The notes under the pieces: model-generated
Told to the model about the DNA's origin: nothing
Seen by the model: the letters and a program-made list of their open reading frames with translations, nothing else
Databases searched by the model: none
From: Lotus japonicus
Taxonomy: Eukaryota > Streptophyta > Magnoliopsida > Fabales > Fabaceae
Direction: 5' to 3'
Assembly (NCBI RefSeq): GCF_012489685.1
Contig: NC_080042.1
Span: 126,501 to 190,500 of the forward strand
DNA length: 64,000 nucleotides
Position numbers and translations under genes: made by a program
In this document: positions 1 through 12,670 of the stretch, piece after piece
Layout: each line of letters opens with the position of its first letter
How positions within the stretch are numbered: the stretch's first letter is position 1

Positions 1-2
1 AC

Positions 3-2708
3 CATGTCGTCTACATAAATCTCCATGTTCCGCCCCACCTGCTTGTCAAACACCTTATCCATCAACCTTTGATATGTTGCTCCCGCATTCTTCAACCCAA
101 ACGGCATAGTCTGATAACAATAGTTCGCCTGATTTGTCATAAAAGCTGTCTTCTCCTCATCGGGCTGGTACATTCTTATCTGGTGATACCCTGAATATGC
201 ATCCATGAGGCTAAGCATTCCGAACCCTGATGCCCTATCAACAAGCTTATCAATATTTGGTAAAGGATAAGAATCCTTAGGACAATGTTTGTTCAAATCT
301 GTATAATCCGTGCACATTCGCCACTTTCCATTAGCCTTCTTCACCATAACAACATTCGCCAACCATGTTGGATACTTTACCTCCCTAATAAATCCAGCTT
401 CGAGTAACTTATTTGTTTCCACCTTCACAGCCTCTGCCTTTTCTTCGCCCATCTTTCTTTTAAACTGAACAATAGGTTTCGCCCCGGGATTTAAAGCCAA
501 TTTGTGACATATAAATTCCGGATCAATTCCTGGTAAATCCTTTGCACTCCATGCAAACAAATCCATATTCTCGGACAATAACTTCACTAACCTGCTTTCC
601 TGACTTGTAGTCAAATTGACACCAACTTTCAAGTTTCGCTCCCCAATCTGGATCGCCTTAGTTTCCTCTTCTGATTTCATCTTGTGCTCACTAAATCCCT
701 CTCGAGGATCCAAAATGATTTCTGACTGTTCTAAATCCACCTCATAGACCCGATGCCCCTCTTTCACCGCCTTCTTGCCCATGTGCCCATACTGCTTGAA
801 GCTTTCTGAATAACACTTACGAGCAACCATTTGATCAGCCTTTAAAATTCCAACTCCTCCTCTGCTCAATGGATACTTCGCCGTTAAATGTCTTGTGGAA
901 ATGATCGCCCCCAATCTGTTTAGTGATGGCCTCCCAATAAGTACATTGTACGGTGAAGTACATTTTACTACTAAAAACTTAATAGCAAATGCCTCCGCAT
1001 TCTTCCCTTCTCCAAAGACAGTTTTCAATTCCACATATCCTCGAACAAATACTTTTTCTCCAGAAAAACCCACTAAAGAACCATCATAAGGCAACAAATC
1101 AGATTCATTTAGCCCTAACTTTTCAAAAGCGTCACCATAAATCAAATCTGCCGAGCTTCCTTGATCCAGAAGTACCCTCTCAATTTCATAATCAGCAATC
1201 CTCAGCATTACAACAATTGGATCGTCTTCGTGAGGCTGTATTCCCTCAAAATCTCGCACAGTAAACGTTATATCGGGTTGATTGGTTGCCCAACTTCCCC
1301 AATCATTAGAGTAAACAACATTAATGGAGTGAACGTACCTTTTACGAGCTGAATTAGTCATCCCTCCGCCACGAAATCCACCAAAAATAGAATGAATTCG
1401 CCCCTTTGCTTTTCCATCTGACTGTCTATCCTGACCATCGCCCTCAATCTCTTTTCCATCTTCAGTTCGTCTTATTGAAGTTCCTGCTTCATCTGAATTG
1501 CTTCGCCCTTCAAGCTGCTTCATATACCCAGCCTTTATCAATTTGTCAATCTCCTTCTTCAAAGTAAAACAATCATCAGTATTATGCCCTGAAATCCTAT
1601 GATACTCGCACCACTTCTTCTTATCCACGTAACCCGTTGACGGCTTTGGCTGCCGTGGAAAACGAATAACATTCGCCTCCAAACACGTGTGCAAAGCTTC
1701 AGTCAAATTAACCGCCAAAGGTACTGCACGGTCATTTTGATTCCGAGTCCACGTCATCGAATGTCCTGGCCCACGCACTCCATACGGTTGAGCACGATTT
1801 TTGAAATTAGAACGGTTAGCAAATCGACCGTCATAACGGTTACGATTATTATACCCTGAGCTGCTACTCTCGGTCCATCCCTTCGAATATTGATCTGCAA
1901 CCGCTCCCTTCTTCGTCTCAAACTGCTGTTTCTGCCCTGGAACCGCTGCATTCGGGCGGTTGTTCTTGATCCGATCACTCTGCTCCTCCCTGATGTACCC
2001 TTGTACCCTTTCGCGCAAATGCACCATTGTCTCCACAGGCTTTCTACTCAAATTACTGTTCAACCCACCCGGCTTCAAGCCCAATTCAAAAGCTGCAATG
2101 CAAATTTCTGGCATTTTATCCTCCAAATGAACAGATAGTTGATTGAAACGCCCCATGTAAGACTGCAAAGTTTCATTTGGTCCTTGACGAACATTAAATA
2201 ATGTCGCCGGAGTTACTTTTTGTGCACGACTGGTAGAAAACTGAGACAAGAACTTTGTAGATAATTCAGTAAAATTGACAATTGACCTTGACGGTAGAGT
2301 GGTAAACCAAATCATCGCTGATTTTTTAAAAGTTGATGGCAACATTTTGCACTTCAAAGCATCTGATGCGCCTACAATGACCATTTTCGTGTTGAAATAC
2401 ACTAAATGATCTTTTGGGTCTGAATCACCATAATAAGAATCAAGCTTTAACGTCTTCAAATTGTCTGGGACGGCGGTATTCGCTATTTCTTCTGTAAAAG
2501 GTTGAAAGTCCACCACCGTCTCAGCCATTCTTCGATCGCCCTCTCGTAAACCCTGAGTCTGATTGAGATCAGTGAGTTGATTTTGTAATTGTTGATTATG
2601 TTGACGAAGTTCATTGAGATCATCCATGATCCGTTGAAGAGCATCGGGAGGAACATCATTTTGTTGAACATGATTCCTCTCTCCGTTCGCCCCGGATCGA
2701 GTCACCAT
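3..2708 (-). CDS. Tat-lineage Ty3/gypsy gag-protease-RT polyprotein (partial, runs off left edge)
   Basis: This frame encodes the retrotransposon structural protein followed by aspartic protease and reverse transcriptase. I translated it from the ATG at 2708 (protein begins MVTRSG) to the window edge and met no stop in about 902 codons. Visible in order: a coiled, Gln/Asn-rich N terminus; a gag core; a variant zinc knuckle C-x2-H-x4-H-x4-C beginning near residue 367; the protease motif DQGSS near 515; and RT with MPFGL and the catalytic YVDD at about 898-901. RNase H and integrase would lie left of the window. The start fits because the PBS and LTR lie just upstream. It is about 85% like the plus-strand element at 27.2-31.4 kb by eye. 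An open frame of this length implies recent activity or insertion; expression is not shown. Confidence 0.93.
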   Translation of the reverse strand, partial: MVTRSGANGERNHVQQNDVPPDALQRIMDDLNELRQHNQQLQNQLTDLNQTQGLREGDRRMAETVVDFQPFTEEIANTAVPDNLKTLKLDSYYGDSDPKDHLVYFNTKMVIVGASDALKCKMLPSTFKKSAMIWFTTLPSRSIVNFTELSTKFLSQFSTSRAQKVTPATLFNVRQGPNETLQSYMGRFNQLSVHLEDKMPEICIAAFELGLKPGGLNSNLSRKPVETMVHLRERVQGYIREEQSDRIKNNRPNAAVPGQKQQFETKKGAVADQYSKGWTESSSSGYNNRNRYDGRFANRSNFKNRAQPYGVRGPGHSMTWTRNQNDRAVPLAVNLTEALHTCLEANVIRFPRQPKPSTGYVDKKKWCEYHRISGHNTDDCFTLKKEIDKLIKAGYMKQLEGRSNSDEAGTSIRRTEDGKEIEGDGQDRQSDGKAKGRIHSIFGGFRGGGMTNSARKRYVHSINVVYSNDWGSWATNQPDITFTVRDFEGIQPHEDDPIVVMLRIADYEIERVLLDQGSSADLIYGDAFEKLGLNESDLLPYDGSLVGFSGEKVFVRGYVELKTVFGEGKNAEAFAIKFLVVKCTSPYNVLIGRPSLNRLGAIISTRHLTAKYPLSRGGVGILKADQMVARKCYSESFKQYGHMGKKAVKEGHRVYEVDLEQSEIILDPREGFSEHKMKSEEETKAIQIGERNLKVGVNLTTSQESRLVKLLSENMDLFAWSAKDLPGIDPEFICHKLALNPGAKPIVQFKRKMGEEKAEAVKVETNKLLEAGFIREVKYPTWLANVVMVKKANGKWRMCTDYTDLNKHCPKDSYPLPNIDKLVDRASGFGMLSLMDAYSGYHQIRMYQPDEEKTAFMTNQANYCYQTMPFGLKNAGATYQRLMDKVFDKQVGRNMEIYVDDM

Positions 2709-2743
2709 CGCGGTGAAAACTGAAGCCTAGGAAAGTATCCTTC

Positions 2744-2762
2744 GGCCCCACGGTGGGCGCCA
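2744..2762 (-). promoter_or_regulatory. Primer-binding site of the left Tat element
   Basis: The minus strand reads TGGCGCCCACCGTGGGGCC one base after the LTR end (...CCGGAACA). It sits 36 bases before the gag ATG. TGGCGCC at the start is typical of plant Ty3/gypsy primer sites that pair with the CCA end of a tRNA. I do not assign the tRNA. Confidence 0.8.
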
Positions 2763-2763
2763 A

Positions 2764-3019
2764 TGTTCCGGTATGGATCTATCCTCTCGGGCTAATCGAT
2801 TTAGAACGAAAGGAATGTAAAATAGACCAATGAAAAATCAAGCAAGGGCTAAGCAATTGAGAGCGATAAGGAACGAACAAGATGAAAAATGCGTGAAAAT
2901 GATAGCCTTCCACCGCTTGGGTGGTTCCTGTTTTATATAACTTGGGTTTTGGTCCGAACGAACCATGGGTTGCCCGGCCCATTAGATATACAAAGTGATC
3001 AGCCCAAGTGTCTTATACA
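2764..3019 (-). repeat. 5' LTR of the left Tat element (outer edge tentative)
   Basis: The inner end is fixed by the PBS: on the plus strand the LTR begins TGTTCCGG at 2764. The outer end at 3019 (minus strand TGTATAAGAC) is a guess from the TG...CA rule, because the partner LTR lies outside the window and no TSD can be checked. A TATA-like motif is present inside. The short LTR fits some Tat elements, but the true edge could be further right. Confidence 0.5.
2931..2940 (-). promoter_or_regulatory. TATA box in the left Tat LTR
   Basis: The minus strand reads TTATATAAAA about 230 bases upstream of the gag ATG and inside the LTR. That is where a retrotransposon core promoter belongs. Transcription would then run left into the PBS and gag. 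Confidence 0.55.
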
Positions 3020-5069
3020 TTGACGCGCCCGTGTCAGACCAATGAAGGAACATGATTAAATTAAAATCCCACCTCCCATACTTTCTTATCAGTGTTTCTC
3101 TCACTGTGCTTCTCCACGCCGTCTCCTCCACCATCAAAGACGTAGCCACCGCGAATCTGCCTTTCTTCCTCTCATTTCGCAAACAAATCCTTTGCCTTTG
3201 CTGATCTAAATCTGAAACCTTTACCGGATCGAACTCTAGCTCTGGCGCGGCGTCTCCGATTTTGTTTCGTGTAGCTCTGTTTCATGCTTCCGCCCATTTC
3301 ATGTTTGGTTATGTCTCCGACGTCGTGCTCCTCCTTCCCAACTTCAGCCACGTCTAGCTCAGGCTTCAAAGAGATGGATCCATAAGAGAGAGTTGATACG
3401 CCTAAAGCAGTAATCATCTGCTTCTAAAAGGTATAGCAAAATATTGAATAGATCTAGGGATTCTTTTACATTCATGTGTTGTGAATTAGAATTTTATGGT
3501 GCCTTATTTGCTTATGCTGAATATGGATATGGTTTCCACATATGAGGAGCTGGAGGAACAACTTTTGATTTACCAAGGTACTGTTTTTTTTCCCAATTTG
3601 CATCTTTCTTTGCTGTGTTTTGGATATTCTATTTCTTTGGCTTCTCTGCATTTTTAGGACACCAAGAACTTTAGCCTATCAGAAAATACTACATTGAAGG
3701 ATGAAGAAAATATAGAGCTTTTATGTGTTTAGTGTTCTTCAATATGCTAGGAGTTCTGGTTTGTATGTGAAAGAGAAACAGAAAGCCAAAGCAATATAGA
3801 AAGAAAGGTTCGTTCAGTCACTCATGAGCTTGGAAAAACTTTAAAACCTTTAACAACTAATAGCATGGTTTAATGGGTTCTTGATGTACTTCAATGCATT
3901 TCTGTTTAGAAATAGCCTTAGTTATGCTTACTTTTTTCTTGCATCTCTACATTTCTATAATCACGCTCTTATGTATGGCCTGTTTCATTTAATCAATTAA
4001 TCCAGTTTTCATCATCTTTGCCATCTGAGATGTAACATAATTCATTGGTGTTAGCTTGATGTTTGACTCATGGGAATTTTTATGTATCCTCTTAAAATTT
4101 GAATTTTTTTATGTAGACTACTCATGATCAACTATGATTCTATTAAAGATAATATTTTTCATCCAACCACATTTTATCATATACCTTCTTATTGCTTATG
4201 TGATGTGATGTTTCAGGAACGATTTAGCATGTGGCCAATTGGAGATGAGAAACTGACAGAGTTAACTTATTTCAATACAGTTTAATTCTTTGAATCTAAT
4301 CTGACATGGTAGATTTATATGCGAGAAATAATGATCATGCAAGTTTATTTTTGTTTTGTTTTTTCATTTTGGTGGGATGATTGGTTTTATGATAAGATGT
4401 ACCTGTAGAATATTCATACAATGAATTACTCCCCACATCAAGCATCAAATTAGTGAACTAATTTCTCCCTTAGTAATTTATGTTTCCCAATTTTTGGGTT
4501 CATTCTGGGAATTCCTTTCCCGACTGTTAGATGGTCTGGGATACCTAAGGTAAATCTTAGCAACCTCCTTATTCTAATGGTTGGTTTCATGCATTTCAGA
4601 CAGATTTATTCAAGAACCTAATACAGGGAAAGTCAGTTTGATAACTGTACGAGTGTTGATTCTGCATCTGATTTCGTATTACAAATGTATGTGCAGATTT
4701 CATATAACTCTCTCTATTCTTATTACGCTTTTGTGGCGATTGGGCCGCTTTCTAAGGCATTTACTTATGTGTTTCTATATGGCAGAGTTTGATATGAAGG
4801 CCATTATTGGTAGTAATCTATCAAAGATTTTCAACTTCAACTATCATTGGTAATAATCTACCACATTAACTTTGGTTAGCTTTAATTGGTCTAAAAACCA
4901 ACTAACCACATGTAGGATCTCATTATGATAGGTACCTTTAAATTTTCATGGCATGGCATTAGGAAGTTTTTCCTTATGCAGAACTCTCAAGTCCTCGAAA
5001 ACATACCAATTCAGCTGGATATAATCAAAACAGTGCATCATTTCTAAACACACTTTCAAGTTATTTCTA
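3020..5069. other. AT-rich non-coding stretch, possible remains of a host gene
   Basis: No recognisable protein is encoded. About 3080-3420 is less AT-rich and resembles a 5' untranslated or first-exon region on the plus strand. A short open segment at 3530-3580 (TYEELEEQLLIYQ) ends exactly at a GTACTG donor-like site and could be an exon. The rest looks like intron or intergenic DNA with T-rich tracts. I cannot name the gene. Confidence 0.3.
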
Positions 5070-8000
5070 CTAGCGGAATTACCCGTGCAATGCACGGGTT
5101 ACTTTACTATATAGTAATATCTAAAATTTGTATAATATTATATTTATGAAATTTTGTATAACTTTATATTATATATATATATATAATGTTTGTCAGAATA
5201 TATATATATAGATATAGAGTTGATTATTGAATAAATTTTATATATTAATGTTTTCTAAACAATTAAGAGATGTTAATGTCAATTGAGAAAAATCTTTTAG
5301 ATGACAATTTTACATAAGATCATATTTCATATTCATTTTGCTTTCTATTCTAGAACTCTCAAGCATATTTTTCCTTCATATGTTTGCAATTGGCCTAATT
5401 CATCACTCCTTTATTAAAATAAGACATCTTATGTCTTCCCTTGAACTGGCCTCACTACCTGCCCATCCTCAATATATTTTGCAACATTTGACTGAGTGTC
5501 TCGTATACTCATTCCCTTGCTTCCCAAATGATTGAGAAAAATACCAAAGCAAAGTTAAATTAGAGAAGATAGAAGAAAAGAACTCCACATAAAGTAGAAG
5601 AAAATTAGCAAATCATGCACAATTTTAAGGAAATTATCGTTGACAAAGTCATGCATGGCCGGTTAAAAAAATAAGAAAATGGGAAATAGAAATCATGAAG
5701 AAGAAGATAACACACGATATATCATGGAAAAGTGAAGAGAAGAAGTGCATACATGCTTGCGCAAATGATGAATGTCTCTGGAGAAGTAGAATCCTCGGAG
5801 GAAAAAAAATCAGGGGAAGATTAGATGAAATCATGGAGAAAAGATAGCACAATTTTTTTTGGTACATCGGAAAGATAAATTGCACCCGCAAGGAATCGAT
5901 CCCTGGACCTCTCCCAACCCAACTCATATGTCCCTCAGCTCCTACCACTTGAGCTATCCTACGGGGACAAAGATAACACAATTAATTATAGTAGGGAAAA
6001 GAGAAGAGGAGAATAACTTTAAATGATAGAATACATTATCTCATGGGTAAAGAGATTAAAAGTAGTGTACAATGCACCAAGTGAAATTGAAAAAAATATA
6101 AGGATTGGGTGTTATTTTTCCATAGAAAAGGAGAAGAGGAGGAGAAAAAAGTGTGTGTGGTAGAAAATGACGTGAAAGTCTCTATCTATATAGTGAATTT
6201 GTGTTGTAAACGTGTATAGAATTGAAGATTCATGATTGTTGAGATTTCTCTAGTTCCAAATTATATGTTTTGAATTGAAATTGAAATTTCGGAATTTTTG
6301 TGAAATTTGAGAGCCAACCACTATGATTCATTATGTTAAAACCTTAGAAAAGTTAGAAATCACTTTGTTTGATTGCTAATTATTAAGAAATAAATTAGTA
6401 TAATTTGAATCATAGTAGTTTGTCAAAACTACAATAGCCCAGTAACTCGAGATGTCAGCCATATATATAAAAGATTCTACACCTTTCGCGAAATTAATGT
6501 CCAAAAGTTATCCAGTACTAATGTAGTGACCTACTGCATAAATATGTGCCAATATTCTTGATTAATTAACCGGAGGTAACCATTATTTCATATTGCTTGA
6601 CGTTGAATTAATTGCTAATTCTAACCCCTATAGAATGATATAATAATATACGTAAAAGAAGAAGAAAAAAAGATTAGGGAAAAAGAAAAAATTAAACCCA
6701 AAATAAGATCATTGGTAATGATATGGTTAAATCTAGTGATTCACACATGATAGCGTAGAATAAGAAAAAAATAAATTAAAGTCGAAGAACATAACATAGC
6801 AACACACTTTCAGTAAATTTTGAGAGGCATGAACTGTGTCTTATCTGCACGTGGAAAAAAAAAACAAATAACAACACATTAGTAAATTAGCAAAGTGAAT
6901 ATGGACATACAATAGAAATTTTCAAATAGGCATATTATACGATTGTAAAAGAAGAAAAACATTGACAATGAATATAACAAAACAACCCTAACTGTATCAT
7001 TGCATGTGGTATATGATTAGAAATAACAAACATTTGAACCAAAGATATTTTTAAAGAAGATTGATGAAACAAAATAAGATATTGAACTGCGCAGTATAAA
7101 CAAAAAAGAAATTAAAATCTTAATTATCAAGATGTAGGAATAAAAAGAACAAACCATTGATCATTGGATGTTGATGAGGCAAAAATGAGTGAGGAATATA
7201 ATTTTCTTCTTCATGTTATGAGAGAAAAGAATGTTGAAAACGTGAATATGAGAAAATGAATATATTGTAAAACATAAAAAAGAGAAAACTGACAAAATAA
7301 TCACATGAGAATAATCCTAATTGATTGCGAACATTGATTTTTAAAAAAAAAGGAAAATTTTTAAAAAATTGATTTTTTTCATTTTTGAATTTGGAAAGGA
7401 AATTAATTATATTCATTAACTTTAGGTATTAATTAGAGTCATTAATAACTATTATAAGGGATAAAATGTTTAATATAGATTAAAATTTCGGAAAAATAAA
7501 TCAAACTTAATAAAAACATATGCTTATTTTATGATTTACCAAAAAAATCTTGATGCTGGAAAAAAATATTTATTTGCTTTGAAAACATTCATTTTCTCAT
7601 CTTACTCATTCTACAACCAATTATTAATTAGATTTTCAACAATTATTATAATTAAGAAAGTTCAAATTTCAAATGTAAAATTAATATGATATTTCCTTCC
7701 AATATATTTTAAAAAACGTGTTAAAGACATAAATTATAGGTTAGAAAATAATGATATTTTAAATTAAAAGTTTCAATATTTATTATCAACACTGCTGTTG
7801 GAGTTGCACATACAAAGGATTCCAATTTTTGGTGTGTATCATATTTTTGAATTTGTAATAAAAAATTAATGTTAGATTTATTTTTAAAATAATTTCAAGT
7901 TATTTTTATATTTAAAATTTAAAAAAAAAAGAAAAAGATTCGTAATAATACTTGAATTGTTACAAACTTTCATAAATATAACATTTAAAAATATACATTC

Positions 8001-8185
8001 AAGTGTATCATATGGAATAAGGAATTATTAATAATAAATGAAATTAAATAGGGTGAGAGATGAAATATGTTGTAACAAAAAAAGTGGGATGTCTTTTTTT
8101 TTTCTTGGAGGGAAAATGAATTAGTTAGGAAGGGACATGTGGCATAGGCTTCTAGAAGGAAACATTATTTTCATATATATATAGA
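5070..8185 (-). mobile_element. Non-autonomous Helitron
   Basis: Helitrons begin with TC, end with CTRR after a short hairpin, and insert between A and T. On the minus strand the 3' end is CTAG (plus 5070-5073), preceded after seven bases by a perfect 19-base hairpin (ACCCGTGCA-A-TGCACGGGT, plus 5081-5099). The plus-strand base outside it is A. The proposed 5' end is TCTATATATATATG on the minus strand, ending at plus 8185, with T outside. Removing the element restores an AT dinucleotide. The interior is very AT-rich with no helicase frame. The 3' end is strong; the 5' end is tentative because TC is a weak signal. Confidence 0.6.
5855..5969 (-). mobile_element. tRNA-derived SINE with target-site duplication
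   Basis: The minus strand starts GTCCCCGTAGGATAGCTCAA and has an A-box-like TAGCTCAAGTGG and a B-box-like GGGATCGATTCC, then a short body ending TGTACC plus an A-run. This is the layout of a plant tRNA-derived SINE with an internal Pol III promoter. It is flanked by 14-base direct repeats differing at one position: AAGATAGCACAATT (5841-5854) and AAGATAACACAATT (5970-5983). It lies inside the Helitron, so it inserted later or was carried with it. Confidence 0.85.
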
Positions 8186-9322
8186 TTTCAGCATGTTAGA
8201 ATCTTCCATGCTTACCATTATTGGTTCTGTTGTATACAGGTTGTGAATGAGATACTTGGTTAGGCTATGAGGTTCCTTCACACAGGATGCTCTCAAAGAT
8301 TTCTAAAATTGTTGCAACAATACAAGCAATCTTCACTGTACCATGTCCCCATCTATTTGGGAAAAATGTATACATGTATACACTCCTGATCAGGCAGTCA
8401 ATGACCATTTGAGCTAAGTCTTCTATACATAATTTCTTGACTACAAAATCTCTATTTGTTTGAACATGATTATGATGGTTAAGCTTCCTCTTTATACTGA
8501 AATGCATTTTTGTCCTAGCTGTTGTCATGAGATCTTTTGTGTTTGGACTTTTGATTAGAATTATACCTATTACTGTAAAATGTTTTTCTAACTTATCTTA
8601 ATATTCTAACTCTTCATCAATCTTTATAAGCATATACCCGTTTTATGCAGGTCCAAAATGGTAGTTTTTAAATTTTCACTGAATGGTGGTTTAAGTTGCA
8701 CTCATTTTGCCTCTTTTCTTCTCTTTGTGCTTCTCTCTTGATATGCTATATTTAGTTTTCCTTACCTTTTTCAGGAAATTCATTCATCAGAATCAATCCT
8801 TCTACATGGAGCTTTCACCAAGACTTCCACCATAAGCTTCACAAATAGAGTTCCTGTTTATTTTTCTGCTTTGTTTGTTTCTTTTAAAATGGTGACATGT
8901 GATTTCAATTTTTTCTTTACCTTTTGTTCAGCATCAAGGAAATTTGGCTGTTGGAGAAGACTTCCATTGTCAATCTACATTGTGAAGACTCATCATCTAA
9001 ATAATATACCGAAAAATCTACTTCAAGCAATGGGTATGAGGATGTCCATGTCTACTTTTACCTTCATGTTCTTCTTATTATTATTTTAGACAACATTTGA
9101 AACAGAAACTGGGTGATGTTTTTAGGTGCAATATCATGGGTCAATTCACCTAACAATAATTTTATGTTTGCGCAGAAAAATTACTATCCTTTTATTTTGT
9201 TATTTAAGTAATTTAGTATGGAAATATGGATGTGTCATTCGAATGAAATTGGGGGAAATATGACATACGAAAAGGCCTCTTTGATCAAATAGTTAGAATA
9301 TGGGAGGCAGTGCAATGATGGT
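8186..9322. other. Non-coding stretch between the Helitron and the 4.1-kb LTR
   Basis: AT-rich with scattered stops in all frames. Pieces with an intron-like look (T-rich tracts before AG) occur around 8770-8990, but no conserved protein segment can be read. It is probably a continuation of the non-coding DNA left of the Helitron. Confidence 0.3.
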
Positions 9323-10339
9323 TGTAACACCCCGATTTCGGTGGCGTCACTTTAGTAACTCAAAATAAAATAAAGCGGAAAAGCAGGTATTTTTTTTTTC
9401 GTTTTGTTTAAATAAAAAGACTTGTCGAAATAAAGACTCAACCCAATCGCGATTAACAGCGATTAATATACAATACTATTACAATCCTACTGTAACTAAA
9501 AGCATCGTCACGAGCATCCTCCAGTGACGGCAAGGTTTACAAGTTTTCAGAAAGCATAATTAGTTCGAAATATTAAACAAGTGACAGAAAGGAATAGTTA
9601 GCCCCGGATGGCCGCCTCTAGACCTCTACAACCGACTACTCCATGGGATTCCCAACTACGGAGAACCACACGAAAGTAACGTGTCGAAGACTACCCTGTC
9701 CCAAAAGTACACAAGACGAATCAGAGCTATGACTCTAACAACCAACTCAAGACTCTAACCACCCATATCCCACACTACTTTCATCGACCCTTCCTCGATC
9801 AGGCCTGAAGTCCGGGTCCTCGTCGAAAGCTTCAGTAATAGTCATTACGCTCCTGGTCCTCCTCGAGTGGCGAGTCATCACGAATCGGCTGACGGACGCC
9901 TGGCAGCAGGCCGACCGCCCAAACACAAACATACAAACAAAGCCAAGGCGCTAGGGTCAACTTACAGAATACAATAGATATACAACCAACATGCGATAAA
10001 GGGGGTATATATATGTTGTATATATACATATAAGTTATGTGTTGCCTACCCTAAGGTATATACATGACATGTTATCAAATCTCTTACACAATTCAATCAT
10101 CAAACACATAACGATGTTTATCAACATCAAATCATCAAGTCTCAACAATTATAGTTAGAGTGCATGATATGTCGTACAACGGTAATCATAATAAGATGCA
10201 TGGTGTGCCAATGCAGAATATGCTGACACAAACCCGAATAACATCACTCTGCTTGGCGACGGGACAAACCAATGGTATTGCCACTTAAAGGCTGGGCACC
10301 TCGAGACGGTCGTAACACTGGCCTCGTGTTTAACCATTT

Positions 10340-10790
10340 CTGCTCGGGCGTCACTTATCACCTTTGGCTATAGTCAAGACGGTACAAACTCTACATGGTT
10401 CGACCATTTCTGCTTGCTATGCCGGACATCAACAGGCACGATACAACTCTACATGGATGATCGTTACCTCCTGTTGTGCCAGGTATAATCAGGACCGATT
10501 CAACTCTACACGGCTGATCGTTGCTTCCTGCTATACCGAAGTACTCCACTTGGCACTTCATCGCGTGTATGCATGGGTGCAATATGGTTAGCTAAACAAC
10601 GATTCGTCCTCACAGGTAAAATTGGTTCATTGACCAAAGGCTTCTACAACGAGAACCCTAGGCTATAGTCAAGTCGGTTGTGACCCTACGGGTTTAACCA
10701 TTCTGCTTGCTACGCCAGACATCAACAGGCACGATACAACTCTACACGGCTGACCGTCACTAACTGTTGTGCCAAGTGTACTCTACTAGG
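10340..10790. repeat. Imperfect tandem repeats inside the Tekay-like LTR
   Basis: A block containing CTCTACACGGCTGA or CTCTACATGG, TGCTTGCTAYGCC, GACATCAACAGGCACGATAC and CTATAGTCAAG recurs several times with rearranged order. The same array appears at 37085-37495 in the inverted copy. It lies in the long R/U5 part of the LTR. Function unknown; such arrays often vary in copy number between LTR copies. Confidence 0.6.
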
Positions 10791-12670
10791 TACCTTACTA
10801 ACGCCCAGACCCTTGGCTAAAGCCCGTCTTCAAATTCTTTTCCATAAAAATGAGTTCCCTTAAAACAATATTTCTTTTATTAGGTAAAGTGTTCCATCGT
10901 GAGTTAATCCATTATGTCGTTAATTCCAAAGTTCAGTTTTCATTTCCAACACCTTTCAAAATAAAGTTACCAAAGCTAGGATCACCGACCCATTCCCGTT
11001 TTCCAAACTCACTTTCATTCCTAAGTCTTTTCCGTTGAATCATCGTCATTAATTAAAAACATTATATTCTTAGTAAGTATATTATGGATTTATTTACATA
11101 AAACAGATTATGATTATTTTCGGTCCAAAACTCTATAAGTTCAAAGTTCCCATCAAACCCAAACAACTCTCCGAGAAAACACTAGATCCCCTAAAACAAT
11201 GAAGGTTCGAACCTTGGTCCGACCTAACAAACGTTCCCAAAACAAACCCGTCCTTGTCATGACGAAGGTAAGTGTATTCTACACTCCCAAAAGTGGTATC
11301 AAAATACACGAATATAGTCAGCACAATTTAATCATAACGCAAATACATCAAGCTCTATCGAGCGATGAATCAATATGGCAGTGCTGTAAACATAACCTTG
11401 TCATATCCACTAGAAAGCGATAAGACAGAAACCAGTAAACGGCCGAAGCCTCTCAGAAAACGGAGACACACGTCTCATATAAGTTCACTCGGCCGAAGCC
11501 TCCAGAAAACATTTTCCAATTCACAGCGATAAACAATATCCAAGCAATATACAATATCACGCAATATTCAAGTCGAAGTTATCGACGCCTACAATGCAAA
11601 TAGCTAGTAAGTAAGTTGCCCTAACCTCGAGTTGTTCTAGTCTCGCGGTGCAGGTCTCGCTCACAAGCTTGCTCAGTCAAGCCCAAGGTTTCCACAAACG
11701 AACCTTAGAGCAAACAAATCAAAAATCAATCAAATTAAGTCGATACAGTCGAAACAATCCTAACTAACGTTCGACAAAGCTCAAGAAGCTTCAGAGTACA
11801 ACATTTAGGCACGAATGGAAGGGTTTCCCCCGAATGGATGAGTTTTGACTCGATTCAAGTTTTGTACAAAAACACTTTATTCTCTAAAACGTGCATAACT
11901 CGAGCTACAGAACTCGGAATGACACAAAACCGGCGCCAAAATTTCGACAATTGAAAGAGCTACGCAATGGCTCAGGTCATAGAGACTCAAAAATTATTTT
12001 TGGACACGGTATCCAAGCATATAGGTTTCGGCCACTATGGAAAATAGGGTTTTCGAACTTTTTCTTCGATCTAAATCAATTCCTAGGTATTCTTAGGCGA
12101 TATCTAGGCCAGAGAAACTCTCAGAAAAATTATCGGGTCGAAAATTAACACAGGGGTATTTTGGTCAATATTTTTAGCTCGGAAACTCAAAATCAGAATT
12201 TCGAAAAACAAATTAGATGGGAATGTCAACAACGACGTTTATGACGACTAATCCTACTAGCACTAAGCTCAATCGTCAGTTTTAAGCGTAAAGAACGAAA
12301 CTTTGCCCAGAAATGGGTATTTGATGCAAAAATTGATTCCGGCGGAATTCCGGCAACATTACGGGAAAACTAATCCGACAGAAGTGCTCTTGGGCACGTA
12401 GGGAAGATGTTTAGACAGAGAAACCAAGCTATTTGGACAATTTTACAAAAAGCTCCAAACTTTGAGCTCAGAAAAACATAGAAAAAGTCGACAGATCTGA
12501 CGATCAGAAGTGAGAGATAGTAACTATACCTCGATGTCTTCGATTAGCAACGAACGGCGAAGCAATCGGGCAAGAAACGGCGAAAATCAACTTCTCCTCT
12601 CCTCCCCACAAGCTCTCGGCCACTCTCTCCAAAGGTGAGAATTTTTTTTTGTTTTTTTTTTCATTTTCCA

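Noticed and set aside
3172..3417. 81-residue minus-strand frame (RRRRARARVRSGKG)
   Set aside because: Low-complexity basic text with no family signal; the plus strand looks more like a 5' leader.
5880..5969. tRNA gene on the minus strand
   Set aside because: A and B boxes are present but no cloverleaf closes, and it is flanked by TSDs with a 3' A-run; it is the head of a SINE.
11891..12148. 85-residue frame identical at 35708-35965
   Set aside because: Identity reflects the inverted LTR copies; no start context, domain or codon preference.
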